Shown: one piece after another, positions 25,192 to 34,056 of the stretch
Layout: the number at the start of each line of letters is the position of its first letter
Numbering within the stretch: position 1 is the first letter of the stretch
Assembly: GCA_964351865.1 (NCBI GenBank)
Contig: CAYGPJ010000005.1
Coordinates: 62,001-126,000, forward strand
Direction: 5' to 3'
DNA: 64,000 nt
Source: JBCDJI01 sp964351865
GTDB lineage: Bacteria; Verrucomicrobiota; Verrucomicrobiia; Methylacidiphilales; JBCBYL01
Position numbers and translations under genes: made by a program
Notes under the pieces: model-generated
The model's database searches: none
The model's input: only the letters and a program-made list of their open reading frames with translations
Told to the model about the DNA's origin: nothing

Positions 25192-26448
25192 ATGCTCGTC
25201 TCAGTCTCACACCCGTCTGCCCCTCCTTTCGCCCAACAGGTCATTCGTGCTTTATATAAGGCATCCATATTGGATCGTTTTTACACCTCGCTATCTTTCT
25301 CTCAGCAACAAATAGAACAAAGTTTATGGGTGAGAGCCTGCGGGCGATTGGGCATCCCACTCCAACAGAAACTTCGTAACCGCACCATTTCCTGCATCAG
25401 CAATGAACAGATCCGGCAATATTATCTAGCGGAATGCTGCCGACTGGCCGCTGGAAAATTAGATCACTCCGGCGTATGGTCAGATCGTGTCTGGGAGTGG
25501 AGTGAGCATCAGTTTGATCGCTACGTATCAAAACAACTAGTTCCTGAACTTGACGCCATATACGGGTATGAACACGCGGCGGAGTTTACCTTTGAACGTG
25601 CAAAGCAGATCGGCGTGAAAACCATCTATGATGTGCCTGCACCAGAAACCACTCAGATCAGAAATCTAATGGAGCGGGAAATCTCTCACTATCCTGAGAT
25701 GGACACCCTATGGTTTCAAAAGACGAAAGAGCGGGAACCGAATAGATTACAGCGTCGGAAACGGGAATGGGAACTGGCTGATATCGTTATTTGTGCCTCC
25801 AATTTTACTAAGCAAACTTTTGCAACCGCTGGTTATGATACCCATAAAGTAAAAGTCATTCCCTATGGAGCTCCAGAACCGATTTCTGAATCTGCTTGCG
25901 AGTCCGGGGGGAGCTCTCCCAATGAGAAAATAGCATTCATCTGGGCCGGCACATTCAGTTTGAGAAAAGGAGCGCACTACCTGCTGGAGGCATGGCATCA
26001 GTTGAAAGCCGGTCAACACGCGACGCTCGAAATCTATGGGACCTGTGATTTACCTGCCAGCTTGTTGCATCCTCTCCCTGATGGCGTGCACTTTAAAGGC
26101 ACTATTTCGCAGACAGAACTTTTAGAGCACTATGAAGCAGCCGATGCACTCATTTTCCCGACCATGTACGATGGCTTTGGAATGGTGATTACCGAAGCCC
26201 TGTCAAGAGGTTGCCCTGTTATTACCACCCATCATGCAGGAGCCGCTCATTTTATCACTTCTGGTGAAACCGGATATATCATAGAAAGCGCCAGCAGTTC
26301 TGCCATTTCTGAAGTAATCTCTCGTTGTATTTCTAAACCTGATGCACTCAAAAAAATGCGAGTCCCTGCCGTTCAGAGTGCCGCCAAATGGCAGTGGCAG
26401 GATTATCGCAGCGAACTCCTCAGTTACATTGAAAGTCCCTCATCATGA
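25192..26448 (+). CDS. Glycosyltransferase family 4
   Basis: A 418-residue GT-B protein. The C-terminal half contains IAFIWAGTFSLRKGAHYLLEAW, LEIYGTCD, VHFKGTISQTELLEHYEAADALIFPTMYDGFGMVITEALSRGCPVI (donor-binding E-x7-E region, read in parts) and TGYIIESAS. The N-terminal half (SHPSAPPFAQQVIRALYKA) resembles a subgroup of GT4 enzymes found in Verrucomicrobia and cyanobacteria-like loci, though that comparison is from memory. It starts 2 bp after the previous stop and overlaps the next FkbM gene by ATGA. Confidence 0.88.
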   Translation: MLVSVSHPSAPPFAQQVIRALYKASILDRFYTSLSFSQQQIEQSLWVRACGRLGIPLQQKLRNRTISCISNEQIRQYYLAECCRLAAGKLDHSGVWSDRVWEWSEHQFDRYVSKQLVPELDAIYGYEHAAEFTFERAKQIGVKTIYDVPAPETTQIRNLMEREISHYPEMDTLWFQKTKEREPNRLQRRKREWELADIVICASNFTKQTFATAGYDTHKVKVIPYGAPEPISESACESGGSSPNEKIAFIWAGTFSLRKGAHYLLEAWHQLKAGQHATLEIYGTCDLPASLLHPLPDGVHFKGTISQTELLEHYEAADALIFPTMYDGFGMVITEALSRGCPVITTHHAGAAHFITSGETGYIIESASSSAISEVISRCISKPDALKKMRVPAVQSAAKWQWQDYRSELLSYIESPSS

Positions 26449-27158
26449 GTCTACTAAAGTACCTCCCCGAATCACTTAAAGAAAAAATCCGCGCTCGTGC
26501 AGGAGCCATCACCGAGACGGCCAGGCTGAAAAATTTGCAAACGGCGGGATTCAACCCCCGGCAGGTTATTGACGCTGGCGCGTATCTGGGCACATGGACT
26601 CACCAGATTCATCAAATATTCCCTGGTGCCAGCCTGTTAATCATTGAGCCTCAAAAATGCCAGGCAGAGAAACTCACTCAGCTTGCCTCTACCATTCCTG
26701 GAAGTCATTTCTGTTCATGTGCGGTCGGTTCAAAGCAACAAGAGGTTATGTTCCACCAAGCACATTCCAATAGTCGTATCGTCCAGGCAGAGTCATCACT
26801 TGCAACTCAGAACACCGTTACGGTTCCCATGAATACCATTGCTGATTTGGCTGAAACTCACCATTTCACACAAGCTGATTTAATTAAACTGGATTTGCAG
26901 GGATCAGAGTTGGAGGCTTTAGCAGGTGCTGGTGATATGTGGGGCATGACCGAAGTATTTATCGTAGAGGCCTCGTGGCTTCCGATCGGGACCGCCGATC
27001 TGGCCTATGATCTCATTGTTAAGATGCACGATAAAGGCTACCAACTTTATGATGTCTATGGATTAAACTACCGACACCTCGATAATGCTCTCTGGCAGAG
27101 CGATTTTATCTTTGTCCGCAAAAACTCAAAACTCGTCTCCAACCATCACTGGAGTTAA
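26445..27158 (+). CDS. FkbM family methyltransferase
   Basis: A 237-residue protein. SAM-binding motif VIDAGAYLGTWTHQIHQIF near 39, LLIIEPQKCQAEKL, and the FkbM motif LIKLDLQGSELEAL near 147 followed by FIVEASWLPI. The TADLAYDLIVKMHDKGYQLYDV ending is typical of FkbM enzymes. It is coupled to the GT4 gene upstream by ATGA. Likely an O-methyltransferase acting on the glycan or its precursor; residue unknown. Confidence 0.87.
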   Translation: MSLLKYLPESLKEKIRARAGAITETARLKNLQTAGFNPRQVIDAGAYLGTWTHQIHQIFPGASLLIIEPQKCQAEKLTQLASTIPGSHFCSCAVGSKQQEVMFHQAHSNSRIVQAESSLATQNTVTVPMNTIADLAETHHFTQADLIKLDLQGSELEALAGAGDMWGMTEVFIVEASWLPIGTADLAYDLIVKMHDKGYQLYDVYGLNYRHLDNALWQSDFIFVRKNSKLVSNHHWS

Positions 27159-28407
27159 TCCCATTAAGCATGTTTGCCTGATTACTCCGGGCAACTTGTC
27201 GTCTACTCCCAGGTTGCTGAGAGAAGCGCAATCACTTAGAAAGCACGGCTATCAGGTAAGTGTCATCGCTGGCACACTCTTTGCACCGCTCGAAGCTGCG
27301 GATCGAAGTCTAGCGACTGCAAATGACTTTAACTTCATCAAACCTGCTCGGCCTGCCGTGCTCTGGCTGCTTGATAGAACCTTGTCCAAACTCGCACGTT
27401 GCTGTGCAAAATGGTCTTTGCCGCTTCCATTTTCACTGGAAGCCCTTGCTCTTAACCCGATTACTTGGTCACTGACTCAAAGCGCACAATCAATATCTGC
27501 AGATATATACATTGGACACTGTCTGGCAGGATTATATGCAGCCGTCCGTTCCGCAAAATCAAATGGCGCCATCTCGGGATTTGATATCGAGGATTTTCAT
27601 GCGGCTGAGCAAAACTGGGAAAGCTCTGAAAAATGGAAACCCGCGGCGATTCACCATCAGATGCAGACGCTCCTTCCCGATTGTGCACATCTGACCTCCG
27701 CCTCACCGGGTATTCAGACTGAAATCCTGACGCATTATAATATCCGCTCAGAAGTACTCCTGAATACCTACCCTCTTTCTGAAGCACCAGCCAAGCAAAC
27801 CACCTTGCCATCCCCCACTAAAAATTCTCCGGCTAAACTTTACTGGTTTTCACAAACTATCGGACCTGATCGCGGCCTGGAAGAAGCTCTACGCATTATC
27901 GCCGTAATGCACACCCCCTGTGAGCTATACCTCAGGGGATACATTCAGGGTGAGTACCGGCAATTCCTGATAGACCTAGCCGTTGGATTAGGATTAAAGC
28001 AATCGCAATTAATATTTCTGGTGCCAGCGGCCGCGGATCAAATGGTTAAATTATCTTCCGGCTATCACTTAGGTTTATGTCTCGAGCATTCTATTCCTAA
28101 AAATCGTGACTTATGCCTGACTAATAAAATTTTCTCATATTTACTCGCAGGTACTCCTCTATGGCTTTCTTCAACCACTGCGCATCGCCAACTATTTCCT
28201 CAACTTAATGAAGCGGCCTGTATGACAGACGTGAAAGAAAAGACACAATCAGCCGAGCAACTCGATCGTTTTTTAACCGACACCATAAAGTATTCCAAGG
28301 CGCGCCATGAGTCCTGGCAACTCGGACAGAATCTATACCATTGGGACAAAGAATCCCTGACTTTTTTAAACCTTATCCGAACTCACCTGACACATTCAAA
28401 TGAATAA
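27085..28407 (+). CDS. Glycosyltransferase (GT4-like)
   Basis: A 440-residue open frame from ATG 27085, overlapping the FkbM gene by 74 bp. The protein fold appears to begin at HVCLITPGNLSSTPRLLREAQSL (about residue 29), so the true start may be a non-standard codon further on; no in-frame ATG or GTG lies between. The GT-B layout is seen in ISADIYIGHCLAGLYAAVRSA, LYWFSQTIGPDRGLEEALRII and LTNKIFSYLLAGTPLWLSST. The family match is weaker than in its neighbours. Next gene overlaps by 8 bp. Confidence 0.78.
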   Translation: MLSGRAILSLSAKTQNSSPTITGVNPIKHVCLITPGNLSSTPRLLREAQSLRKHGYQVSVIAGTLFAPLEAADRSLATANDFNFIKPARPAVLWLLDRTLSKLARCCAKWSLPLPFSLEALALNPITWSLTQSAQSISADIYIGHCLAGLYAAVRSAKSNGAISGFDIEDFHAAEQNWESSEKWKPAAIHHQMQTLLPDCAHLTSASPGIQTEILTHYNIRSEVLLNTYPLSEAPAKQTTLPSPTKNSPAKLYWFSQTIGPDRGLEEALRIIAVMHTPCELYLRGYIQGEYRQFLIDLAVGLGLKQSQLIFLVPAAADQMVKLSSGYHLGLCLEHSIPKNRDLCLTNKIFSYLLAGTPLWLSSTTAHRQLFPQLNEAACMTDVKEKTQSAEQLDRFLTDTIKYSKARHESWQLGQNLYHWDKESLTFLNLIRTHLTHSNE

Positions 28408-29212
28408 CCAACATTCACTCCCTCGATTTTCCATAGCCTTAGGCCGCCTGCTGACAAAAATCAGACCCGCACCGCTAGGCGCCTTTCTTAAAAAGTTACT
28501 GCAAATTAAGCGCTTTGTATATCAATCCAAAGAAGGATTGTATTATGTAGATCCCGCGTCCGATTTTGGGTTGCGACTGATTAATGCTGGTGAATATGAA
28601 CCGAATACGACTAAGAAACTGCACGAAATACTGACGTCAGGCGATACGTTTATCGATCTGGGTGCCAACGAGGGGTACTACTCCATCATAGCCGGTCGTA
28701 TCGTCGGCCCCGAAGGCGTTGTACTCAGTATAGAGCCCCAGAGTCGACTGGCTCCTGTATTACGTAAAAATCAGGATTTAAATCAGTTATCCAATATCAG
28801 GAACATTTCATGTGCGATATCTGACAAAGAGGAAACCTCGGAAATTCACTTATTACCTGACTTAAACACCAGCGGTTCCTCTATGCTTCAGATTACGCGT
28901 TATAGTAATGACACGGAAACCATCCAAACGAAGACACTCGAAACGGTGCTGGCTGAAGAGGGCCTTCAAAACATAAAATTGATCAAAATCGACATTGAAG
29001 GATGGGAGCAGGAAGCCATTACAGGTAGTCCTGAATTATTTCAAAGTGGTTCCATCAAAAATATCATTCTCGAGCTGCATGAGCACATTCTTGAAAAACG
29101 AGGATTTGACTACAGAGAACTGGAGTCATTTCTGCAACACTCAGGATATCGGAGAAATCCTGAGTATTATGAACACTGGATCTTGAATGAAAACCGTTCG
29201 CCTGGCCTGTGA
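28400..29212 (+). CDS. FkbM family methyltransferase
   Basis: A 270-residue protein. The SAM loop is FIDLGANEGYYSIIAGRIVG near 78, then VVLSIEPQSRLAPVLRKN, and the FkbM motif LIKIDIEGWEQEAI near 192. It is among the most canonical FkbM copies in the locus. Overlaps both neighbours (8 bp upstream, GTGA downstream). The substrate is unknown; presence between two GT4 genes suggests it acts on a newly added sugar. Confidence 0.9.
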   Translation: MNNQHSLPRFSIALGRLLTKIRPAPLGAFLKKLLQIKRFVYQSKEGLYYVDPASDFGLRLINAGEYEPNTTKKLHEILTSGDTFIDLGANEGYYSIIAGRIVGPEGVVLSIEPQSRLAPVLRKNQDLNQLSNIRNISCAISDKEETSEIHLLPDLNTSGSSMLQITRYSNDTETIQTKTLETVLAEEGLQNIKLIKIDIEGWEQEAITGSPELFQSGSIKNIILELHEHILEKRGFDYRELESFLQHSGYRRNPEYYEHWILNENRSPGL

Positions 29213-30231
29213 AAATTCTTTTAAGTGCAGACCCCTTTATTCCGGTGCCCCCCGTTCACTACGGGGGCATCGAACGTATTATCGAGGGCCTGATCCATGA
29301 ATATCGTAAGGACGGACATACCGTAGGGTTAGTCGCTCACACAGAGTCACAGAGTTGCGCAGATACTTTCTTCCCTTGGCCTGAGACTATATCGAAAAAC
29401 TCTTGGAGAATTCACAGCTTATCACTCTTACGAGCCACGCAGCTATTTAAACCTGACGTCCTGCATAGCTTCTCTCGTCTCTCGTTTTTAGCGCCGTTTA
29501 TGTTCACCCCTTTTCCAAAGATCATGTCCTACCAGCGCGCTACCGGGGGGATAAACATCACGGCTTTTAACGCTATCATTCGCAACCTGCACTTCACTGG
29601 GTGCAGCGAACATATTTGTCGGCAAGGTAGCCGTGCTGGTGGACACTGGACTCCGGTTCATAATTTTGTCCCCATCGAGAATTTTGATTTTGTTGAAAGT
29701 GTCCCTGCTGATGCTCCGTTAGTATTTTTGAGTCGCATTGAAAAAATTAAAGGTGCGCACCGAGCTATCCAGATTGCACGATCAGCAGGAAAAAAACTCA
29801 TCATCGCGGGCAACCGGGTAAATACGCCAGAAGGAGACCTTTATTGGCACGAACAGATCGAGCCTCATATAGATGAAAAACAGATCTGCTACGTCGGTCC
29901 CGTCGATGACTCGCAAAAAAATAAACTTCTCGGTTCTGCTGCGGCTCTGCTGGTTCCTATCGAGTGGGATGAGCCTTTTGGCATTGTCTTTGCTGAAGCC
30001 CTCGCCTGCGGCACACCGGTGATTTCCTGCCCCTACGGAGCACTTCTCGAAATCATCACACAACAGGATATCGGCAGATTAATCACTGATGATCGAAGCG
30101 CGTCGGACGCTGTTACCGCGATTCCCTCTTTTAGCAGACGCGCCTGTAGAGATCATGCCACGAAAAATTTCAGTGCCTCGCATATTGCTAAGCAATATCT
30201 GGATCTATATCAGAGTATTACCAGTCGGTGA
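29209..30231 (+). CDS. Glycosyltransferase family 4
   Basis: A 340-residue GT-B protein starting at GTG, which overlaps the FkbM stop. The opening KILLSADPFIPVPPVHYGGIERIIEGL is the acceptor-domain start seen in many GT4 enzymes with a GGIER/GGxE loop. Donor domain: LVFLSRIEKIKGAHRAIQIA, KLIIAGNRVNTPEGDLYW and PIEWDEPFGIVFAEALACGTPVI (read in parts; E-x7-E). A short GTGA-coupled frame follows at its stop. Confidence 0.9.
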   Translation: MKILLSADPFIPVPPVHYGGIERIIEGLIHEYRKDGHTVGLVAHTESQSCADTFFPWPETISKNSWRIHSLSLLRATQLFKPDVLHSFSRLSFLAPFMFTPFPKIMSYQRATGGINITAFNAIIRNLHFTGCSEHICRQGSRAGGHWTPVHNFVPIENFDFVESVPADAPLVFLSRIEKIKGAHRAIQIARSAGKKLIIAGNRVNTPEGDLYWHEQIEPHIDEKQICYVGPVDDSQKNKLLGSAAALLVPIEWDEPFGIVFAEALACGTPVISCPYGALLEIITQQDIGRLITDDRSASDAVTAIPSFSRRACRDHATKNFSASHIAKQYLDLYQSITSR

Positions 30232-30344
30232 ACATTATTGATTTATTTGCGACTAGTTGGACCAACATCTACCTGCATCGTTTTATTGGCGAGCCTCGTC
30301 AAGACGAACCGCATCAAATATTAGGAGCTGTAATCTATTTATGA
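30228..30344 (+). CDS. Possible 38-residue ORF filling an intergenic gap
   Basis: GTG at 30228 overlaps the GT4 stop as GTGA, and the frame runs 38 codons to TGA at 30342-30344, two bases before the next gene's ATG. It would encode a protein starting MNIIDLFATSWTNIYLHRF. The exact fit to the gap and the coupled start suggest a translated short gene or the remnant of a larger one, but no family is recognised and such a short frame could arise by chance. Confidence 0.3.
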   Translation: MNIIDLFATSWTNIYLHRFIGEPRQDEPHQILGAVIYL

Positions 30345-30345
30345 T

Positions 30346-31065
30346 ATGAAACTCCCCTCTTTTAATTTATGGATCGGCCAGACGGCAGAACGCTTGGGAT
30401 TTCACATCCAGCGACAATCCAAAAAGCGCCAGATTACGGTTTCTGCCATTCCCTTAGCTCTCGCACTTATTCATCGAAAATACTCGCACCCCTTAATCGT
30501 TCAAGTCGGCGCCTTCGATGGCACCTTTCAAGATCCACTCTGTTATTTTTTATCTGATAGCATCCACTTCCATAAAGCCGTATTAGTTGAGCCTCAGCAG
30601 GCTGCTTGTGAAAAACTTATCGCACTACACAGTAAAAATCACCGCGTCGTTATCGAGCCATCTGCAATTTCAACTTCAGAAGGAACCATTGAATTTTTTA
30701 GCCCATCTACAGTGGAGGCATCACCACTGGCCAGCACCAATATTAACGAGTTGGTGAAACGAGGTTACCTGAAAAAAGATATTTCCAGTGTTAAAGTGCC
30801 TTGTCTCACGATCCCCTCCTTGATGCAAAAGCATCACCTGGAATCAATCCAGTTACTCCAATTGGATTGTGAAAGCATGGACGCAGCGATTATCACTCAT
30901 ATGCTGCGCCATCAGGTCTTCCCTTCCGCTATTCATTTCGAAATCACTAATCTGGATACCAAGCAGCTTTCTGATATCCGAAGCACTCTCGCCGCCAACC
31001 AATATCAGTTCATCGAATACGACCACGACTGCCTGGCTCTGAACGAAAGCCTGCTCGCACCATGA
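30346..31065 (+). CDS. FkbM-like methyltransferase
   Basis: A 239-residue protein related to the 17.6-kb gene. SAM-binding region LIVQVGAFDGTFQDPLCYFL near 50 and VLVEPQQAACEKLIALH. The FkbM motif is altered: LLQLDCESMDAAII, with Glu-Ser where other copies have Glu-Gly. It keeps the overall order of the family, so it is probably active, but on a different substrate. It overlaps the next gene by ATGA. Confidence 0.78.
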   Translation: MKLPSFNLWIGQTAERLGFHIQRQSKKRQITVSAIPLALALIHRKYSHPLIVQVGAFDGTFQDPLCYFLSDSIHFHKAVLVEPQQAACEKLIALHSKNHRVVIEPSAISTSEGTIEFFSPSTVEASPLASTNINELVKRGYLKKDISSVKVPCLTIPSLMQKHHLESIQLLQLDCESMDAAIITHMLRHQVFPSAIHFEITNLDTKQLSDIRSTLAANQYQFIEYDHDCLALNESLLAP

Positions 31066-32033
31066 AGTCACCTGAAATATGTCTTCAAATCAATCTCTGC
31101 CCCGGAGATGTTGCTTATGCAACACAAACGATTCCTCCCCTCGTTAATGCTCACCATGGCAGTATTGAACATCGGCTAGCAATCGTAGATATCAACAAGC
31201 CCCAAAGCACCCATGCCAACCGGAGGGAATATCCTGAACCCCAGTTCAGCCGGAATGTCGCCCTCATCCTGGAAATTGCCGAATCGCTACACGCGGCAGG
31301 CTACTTTGATGAAGTCCTTATCATCGACGCGAAACAAAATGAACTGAAGCGAGTGCTTTCCAAAAAATTTACCCGCTGCCTGATACCTTCTCACACCACA
31401 CACGATTATCACGGAGCTGCTTACATCGCCTATCTGGCTGCCATGCACGTTCCTCAACAGCGCTTTATCCTGCACTACGATGCGGATATCCTGTTGTATC
31501 AGGAATCCGGTTTCGATTGGGCACGGGAAGCCCTGTCTTACTGGGACGTGGACCCAGCGATTCTCGCGGCATCACCACGCATATCTCCTCCGGGCTTTAC
31601 TCCTGATGCACCCTCGCTGCATGAAGGTCGCCCGTTTGTTGATTGCGAAGGAGGTTGGCTCAACGATTGGTTCAGCACGCGTTGTTTTCTGATGGATCAG
31701 CAGCGACTGAATCAATATCTTCCTCTCACCTCCGGATCTTATTTCTGGGAGTTATTTTTTTATCGGCTAATCAAACGACGTTACCCGCCGGGGCCCGAAC
31801 TCATGCTTTTTAACTCTGCGGGTAAGCAAGGAGCCAGAAAACTCAATCTCTCCAGCACAAAAGCCTGGCTTGTGCATCCCGCCAGCAAACCAGCCGAACT
31901 GCTTGAGCTCCTGCCCGAGATACTGAAGCAAGTGCAGCAGGGCAGATGCCCGAACGGACAAAGGGGGAAAGCTGACATCATCCTGAGTGAATGGTCTGCA
32001 TTAATCAACCTAAGCTCGACTTCCTCACGATGA
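31062..32033 (+). CDS. Putative GT-A-fold glycosyltransferase
   Basis: A 323-residue protein without a firmly recognised family. A GT-A-like arrangement is suggested by the N-terminal beta-alpha region (ICLQINLCPGDVAYATQTI), long helices and a DxD motif in RFILHYDADILLYQESG near 144, followed by WLNDWFSTRCFLMDQQRL. It may resemble GT2 enzymes that lack the DDGS loop. The position between two FkbM genes, coupled at both ends (ATGA), supports a role in the glycan. Confidence in the exact enzyme class is limited. Confidence 0.65.
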   Translation: MKSPEICLQINLCPGDVAYATQTIPPLVNAHHGSIEHRLAIVDINKPQSTHANRREYPEPQFSRNVALILEIAESLHAAGYFDEVLIIDAKQNELKRVLSKKFTRCLIPSHTTHDYHGAAYIAYLAAMHVPQQRFILHYDADILLYQESGFDWAREALSYWDVDPAILAASPRISPPGFTPDAPSLHEGRPFVDCEGGWLNDWFSTRCFLMDQQRLNQYLPLTSGSYFWELFFYRLIKRRYPPGPELMLFNSAGKQGARKLNLSSTKAWLVHPASKPAELLELLPEILKQVQQGRCPNGQRGKADIILSEWSALINLSSTSSR

Positions 32034-32767
32034 ACCGATTCATCAGCACTATCAAAAGCAGCAGCAAGCACATACCATTTAAGCTGCCTATTTTGAGCGG
32101 TGTCGGACGTGGGTTGTGGTGGCAAAATAATAATCAGACCCTCAACGCATATTGGCTGGGCACGTATGAAAAGACCGTTCAAGCCGCACTGAAGCAACAA
32201 CTCCAGCACGGTTCTGTTTTCTGGGATATCGGTGCTCAGAGTGGCTTTTTCTCCCTCATCGCCAGCCGTCTGGTCGGGAATACCGGCCGAGTTTATTCAC
32301 TGGAAGCCATGCCTGAAAATTTTGATACCATCCAACTGCAACGCAAAATAAATCATTGTGACAACTGGGAAGTGATCCACGCAGCTCTCTGGAACCACTC
32401 GCGCGGCATTACCATGGACGTCCGCGGTGCCTTCACCTCCATGGTTCAGGATGTTTCAGAAAAACCATCTCATGACAGCCTCGACATCGACTCGATTGAT
32501 ATCCCCGCATTGCTGAAAATCTGGCCTGCTCCAGACCTGATTAAAATGGATATAGAAGGTGCCGAAGCCGCTGTATTTCAAAACCTGCCGGATCATACGC
32601 TACCTTCGCATACAGCCTTCATTCTCGAAATTCATGGTGAGTCAGCACAGTCCACTCTCATCACCTATGCCCAAAAACACTCCTTGTTCTGGGCCGATAT
32701 GCACTTTAACCCCATTGCTAGCCCGCCGCTCTGGGGGCAATGTCTTTTGTTACCGGAAAAATCGTGA
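32030..32767 (+). CDS. FkbM family methyltransferase
   Basis: About 245 residues from ATG 32030, which overlaps the preceding stop (ATGA); the upstream part of the frame lies in the previous gene. SAM loop FWDIGAQSGFFSLIASRLVG near 60, VYSLEAMPENFDTI, and the FkbM motif LIKMDIEGAEAAVF near 165, then FILEIHG. The closest relative among the eight copies is the one at 12 kb (WDIGSNVG, KMDIEGEE). It overlaps the next gene by GTGA. Confidence 0.9.
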   Translation: MNRFISTIKSSSKHIPFKLPILSGVGRGLWWQNNNQTLNAYWLGTYEKTVQAALKQQLQHGSVFWDIGAQSGFFSLIASRLVGNTGRVYSLEAMPENFDTIQLQRKINHCDNWEVIHAALWNHSRGITMDVRGAFTSMVQDVSEKPSHDSLDIDSIDIPALLKIWPAPDLIKMDIEGAEAAVFQNLPDHTLPSHTAFILEIHGESAQSTLITYAQKHSLFWADMHFNPIASPPLWGQCLLLPEKS

Positions 32768-34056
32768 AAAACGTTCTCATCATTTCCCCGCATTTTCCAC
32801 CAGTCAACGCACCGGATCATCAGCGGCTTCGGATGGCCTTACCGCATTTGGAGGAAAACGGATGGAATCCCACCGTGCTGGCGGTTGACCCTGAGAATAT
32901 TGCCGCACCGAGCGACGAGACGCTACTGAAGATTCTCCCCTCCCGCTTCAAACCCGTTTACTCACAGGCCTTACCGCTGGCCTTCTCTGTGATCCCCGGC
33001 TTGGGCACCTTGTCATGGAGAGCTTATTCCTCACTGAAAAAAAAGGGGGATGAATTAATTCGCAAAACCCCATTCGATCTTATTTTTTTCACGACTACTC
33101 AGTTCGGTGTTTTCTCGTTAGGACATTACTGGAAAAAGAAATGGGGCATTCCTTTTGCGCTGGATTTACAAGATCCATGGATCAATGATTTTTATCAGAA
33201 AAATCACCTACGACCTCCCGGAGGCTATCTTAAATATACTATTCAGCAGAAACTGGCTCAGCGACAAGCTGAAATCACCATTCCCGCTGCATCGGGAATA
33301 TGTGCGGTTTCCGAGAACTACACGGCGCATTTCCAAGCATCAGGCTGGATTCAACCCAACTGTAAATTGCTGACTTTACCATTCCCGTATTCAAAACAGG
33401 ATTGGCAGATGGCACAGACGCATACAGCATCTTTACCGTGGCAACAGATCAATAAGGCCTCGCACTGGGTTTATACGGGTAGAGGAGGCAGCGACCTCCA
33501 CCCCTGCCTGATGGCACTTTTCCAGTCACTGGTCCGTTATCTGAAACACAACAAACACCAGCAACCTCCACTTCACCTGTGGTTTATCGGAACCCAATAC
33601 GGCTCAGCAGATACCACCCAGAAACCTATCAAAGCATTAGCCGAACAGGCTGGTTACCCGCATGTCCATGAAATTGCGGGACGCTTACCTTACCTCGACA
33701 CCCTGCATATGATGCAACAGTCGGATGGGCTGGTCGTTCCCGGCTCGATCGATGCCCGTTACAATCCTTCCAAACTTATTCCCTTGCTGGCATCCGGAAA
33801 ACCCTTGCTGGTGCTGGCACCCGATTCGAGCCCTTGCTTTCAAACGATGCAAGACCTCGCACCCGATCATGTTCTATCCTACCCGCTCCCGTTCGCGCCA
33901 AATGTTTTAGCCGACAAACTCTTTCATTATTGGGATCAACACTCGCTTAAACTACCCGCGATGGATCAAAGCCATCCGAAATTGGCACAACGTGAAGCTG
34001 CTGTGTCCACTAAACAACTGAGTGATTTTTTTAATCACTGCATTGCACATGCCTAG
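32764..34056 (+). CDS. Glycosyltransferase (GT4-like)
   Basis: About 430 residues from GTG 32764 (GTGA overlap with the previous stop), giving MKNVLIISPHFPPVNAPDHQ, the usual opening of WbuB-type GT4 enzymes; an ATG 24 bp earlier is less likely. ALDLQDPWINDFY and the C-terminal LVVPGSIDARYNPSKLIPLL with ASGKPLLVLAPDSS support a GT-B fold. The E-x7-E motif of classical GT4 is not clear. The end overlaps the polymerase gene by 8 bp. Confidence 0.82.
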   Translation: MKNVLIISPHFPPVNAPDHQRLRMALPHLEENGWNPTVLAVDPENIAAPSDETLLKILPSRFKPVYSQALPLAFSVIPGLGTLSWRAYSSLKKKGDELIRKTPFDLIFFTTTQFGVFSLGHYWKKKWGIPFALDLQDPWINDFYQKNHLRPPGGYLKYTIQQKLAQRQAEITIPAASGICAVSENYTAHFQASGWIQPNCKLLTLPFPYSKQDWQMAQTHTASLPWQQINKASHWVYTGRGGSDLHPCLMALFQSLVRYLKHNKHQQPPLHLWFIGTQYGSADTTQKPIKALAEQAGYPHVHEIAGRLPYLDTLHMMQQSDGLVVPGSIDARYNPSKLIPLLASGKPLLVLAPDSSPCFQTMQDLAPDHVLSYPLPFAPNVLADKLFHYWDQHSLKLPAMDQSHPKLAQREAAVSTKQLSDFFNHCIAHA

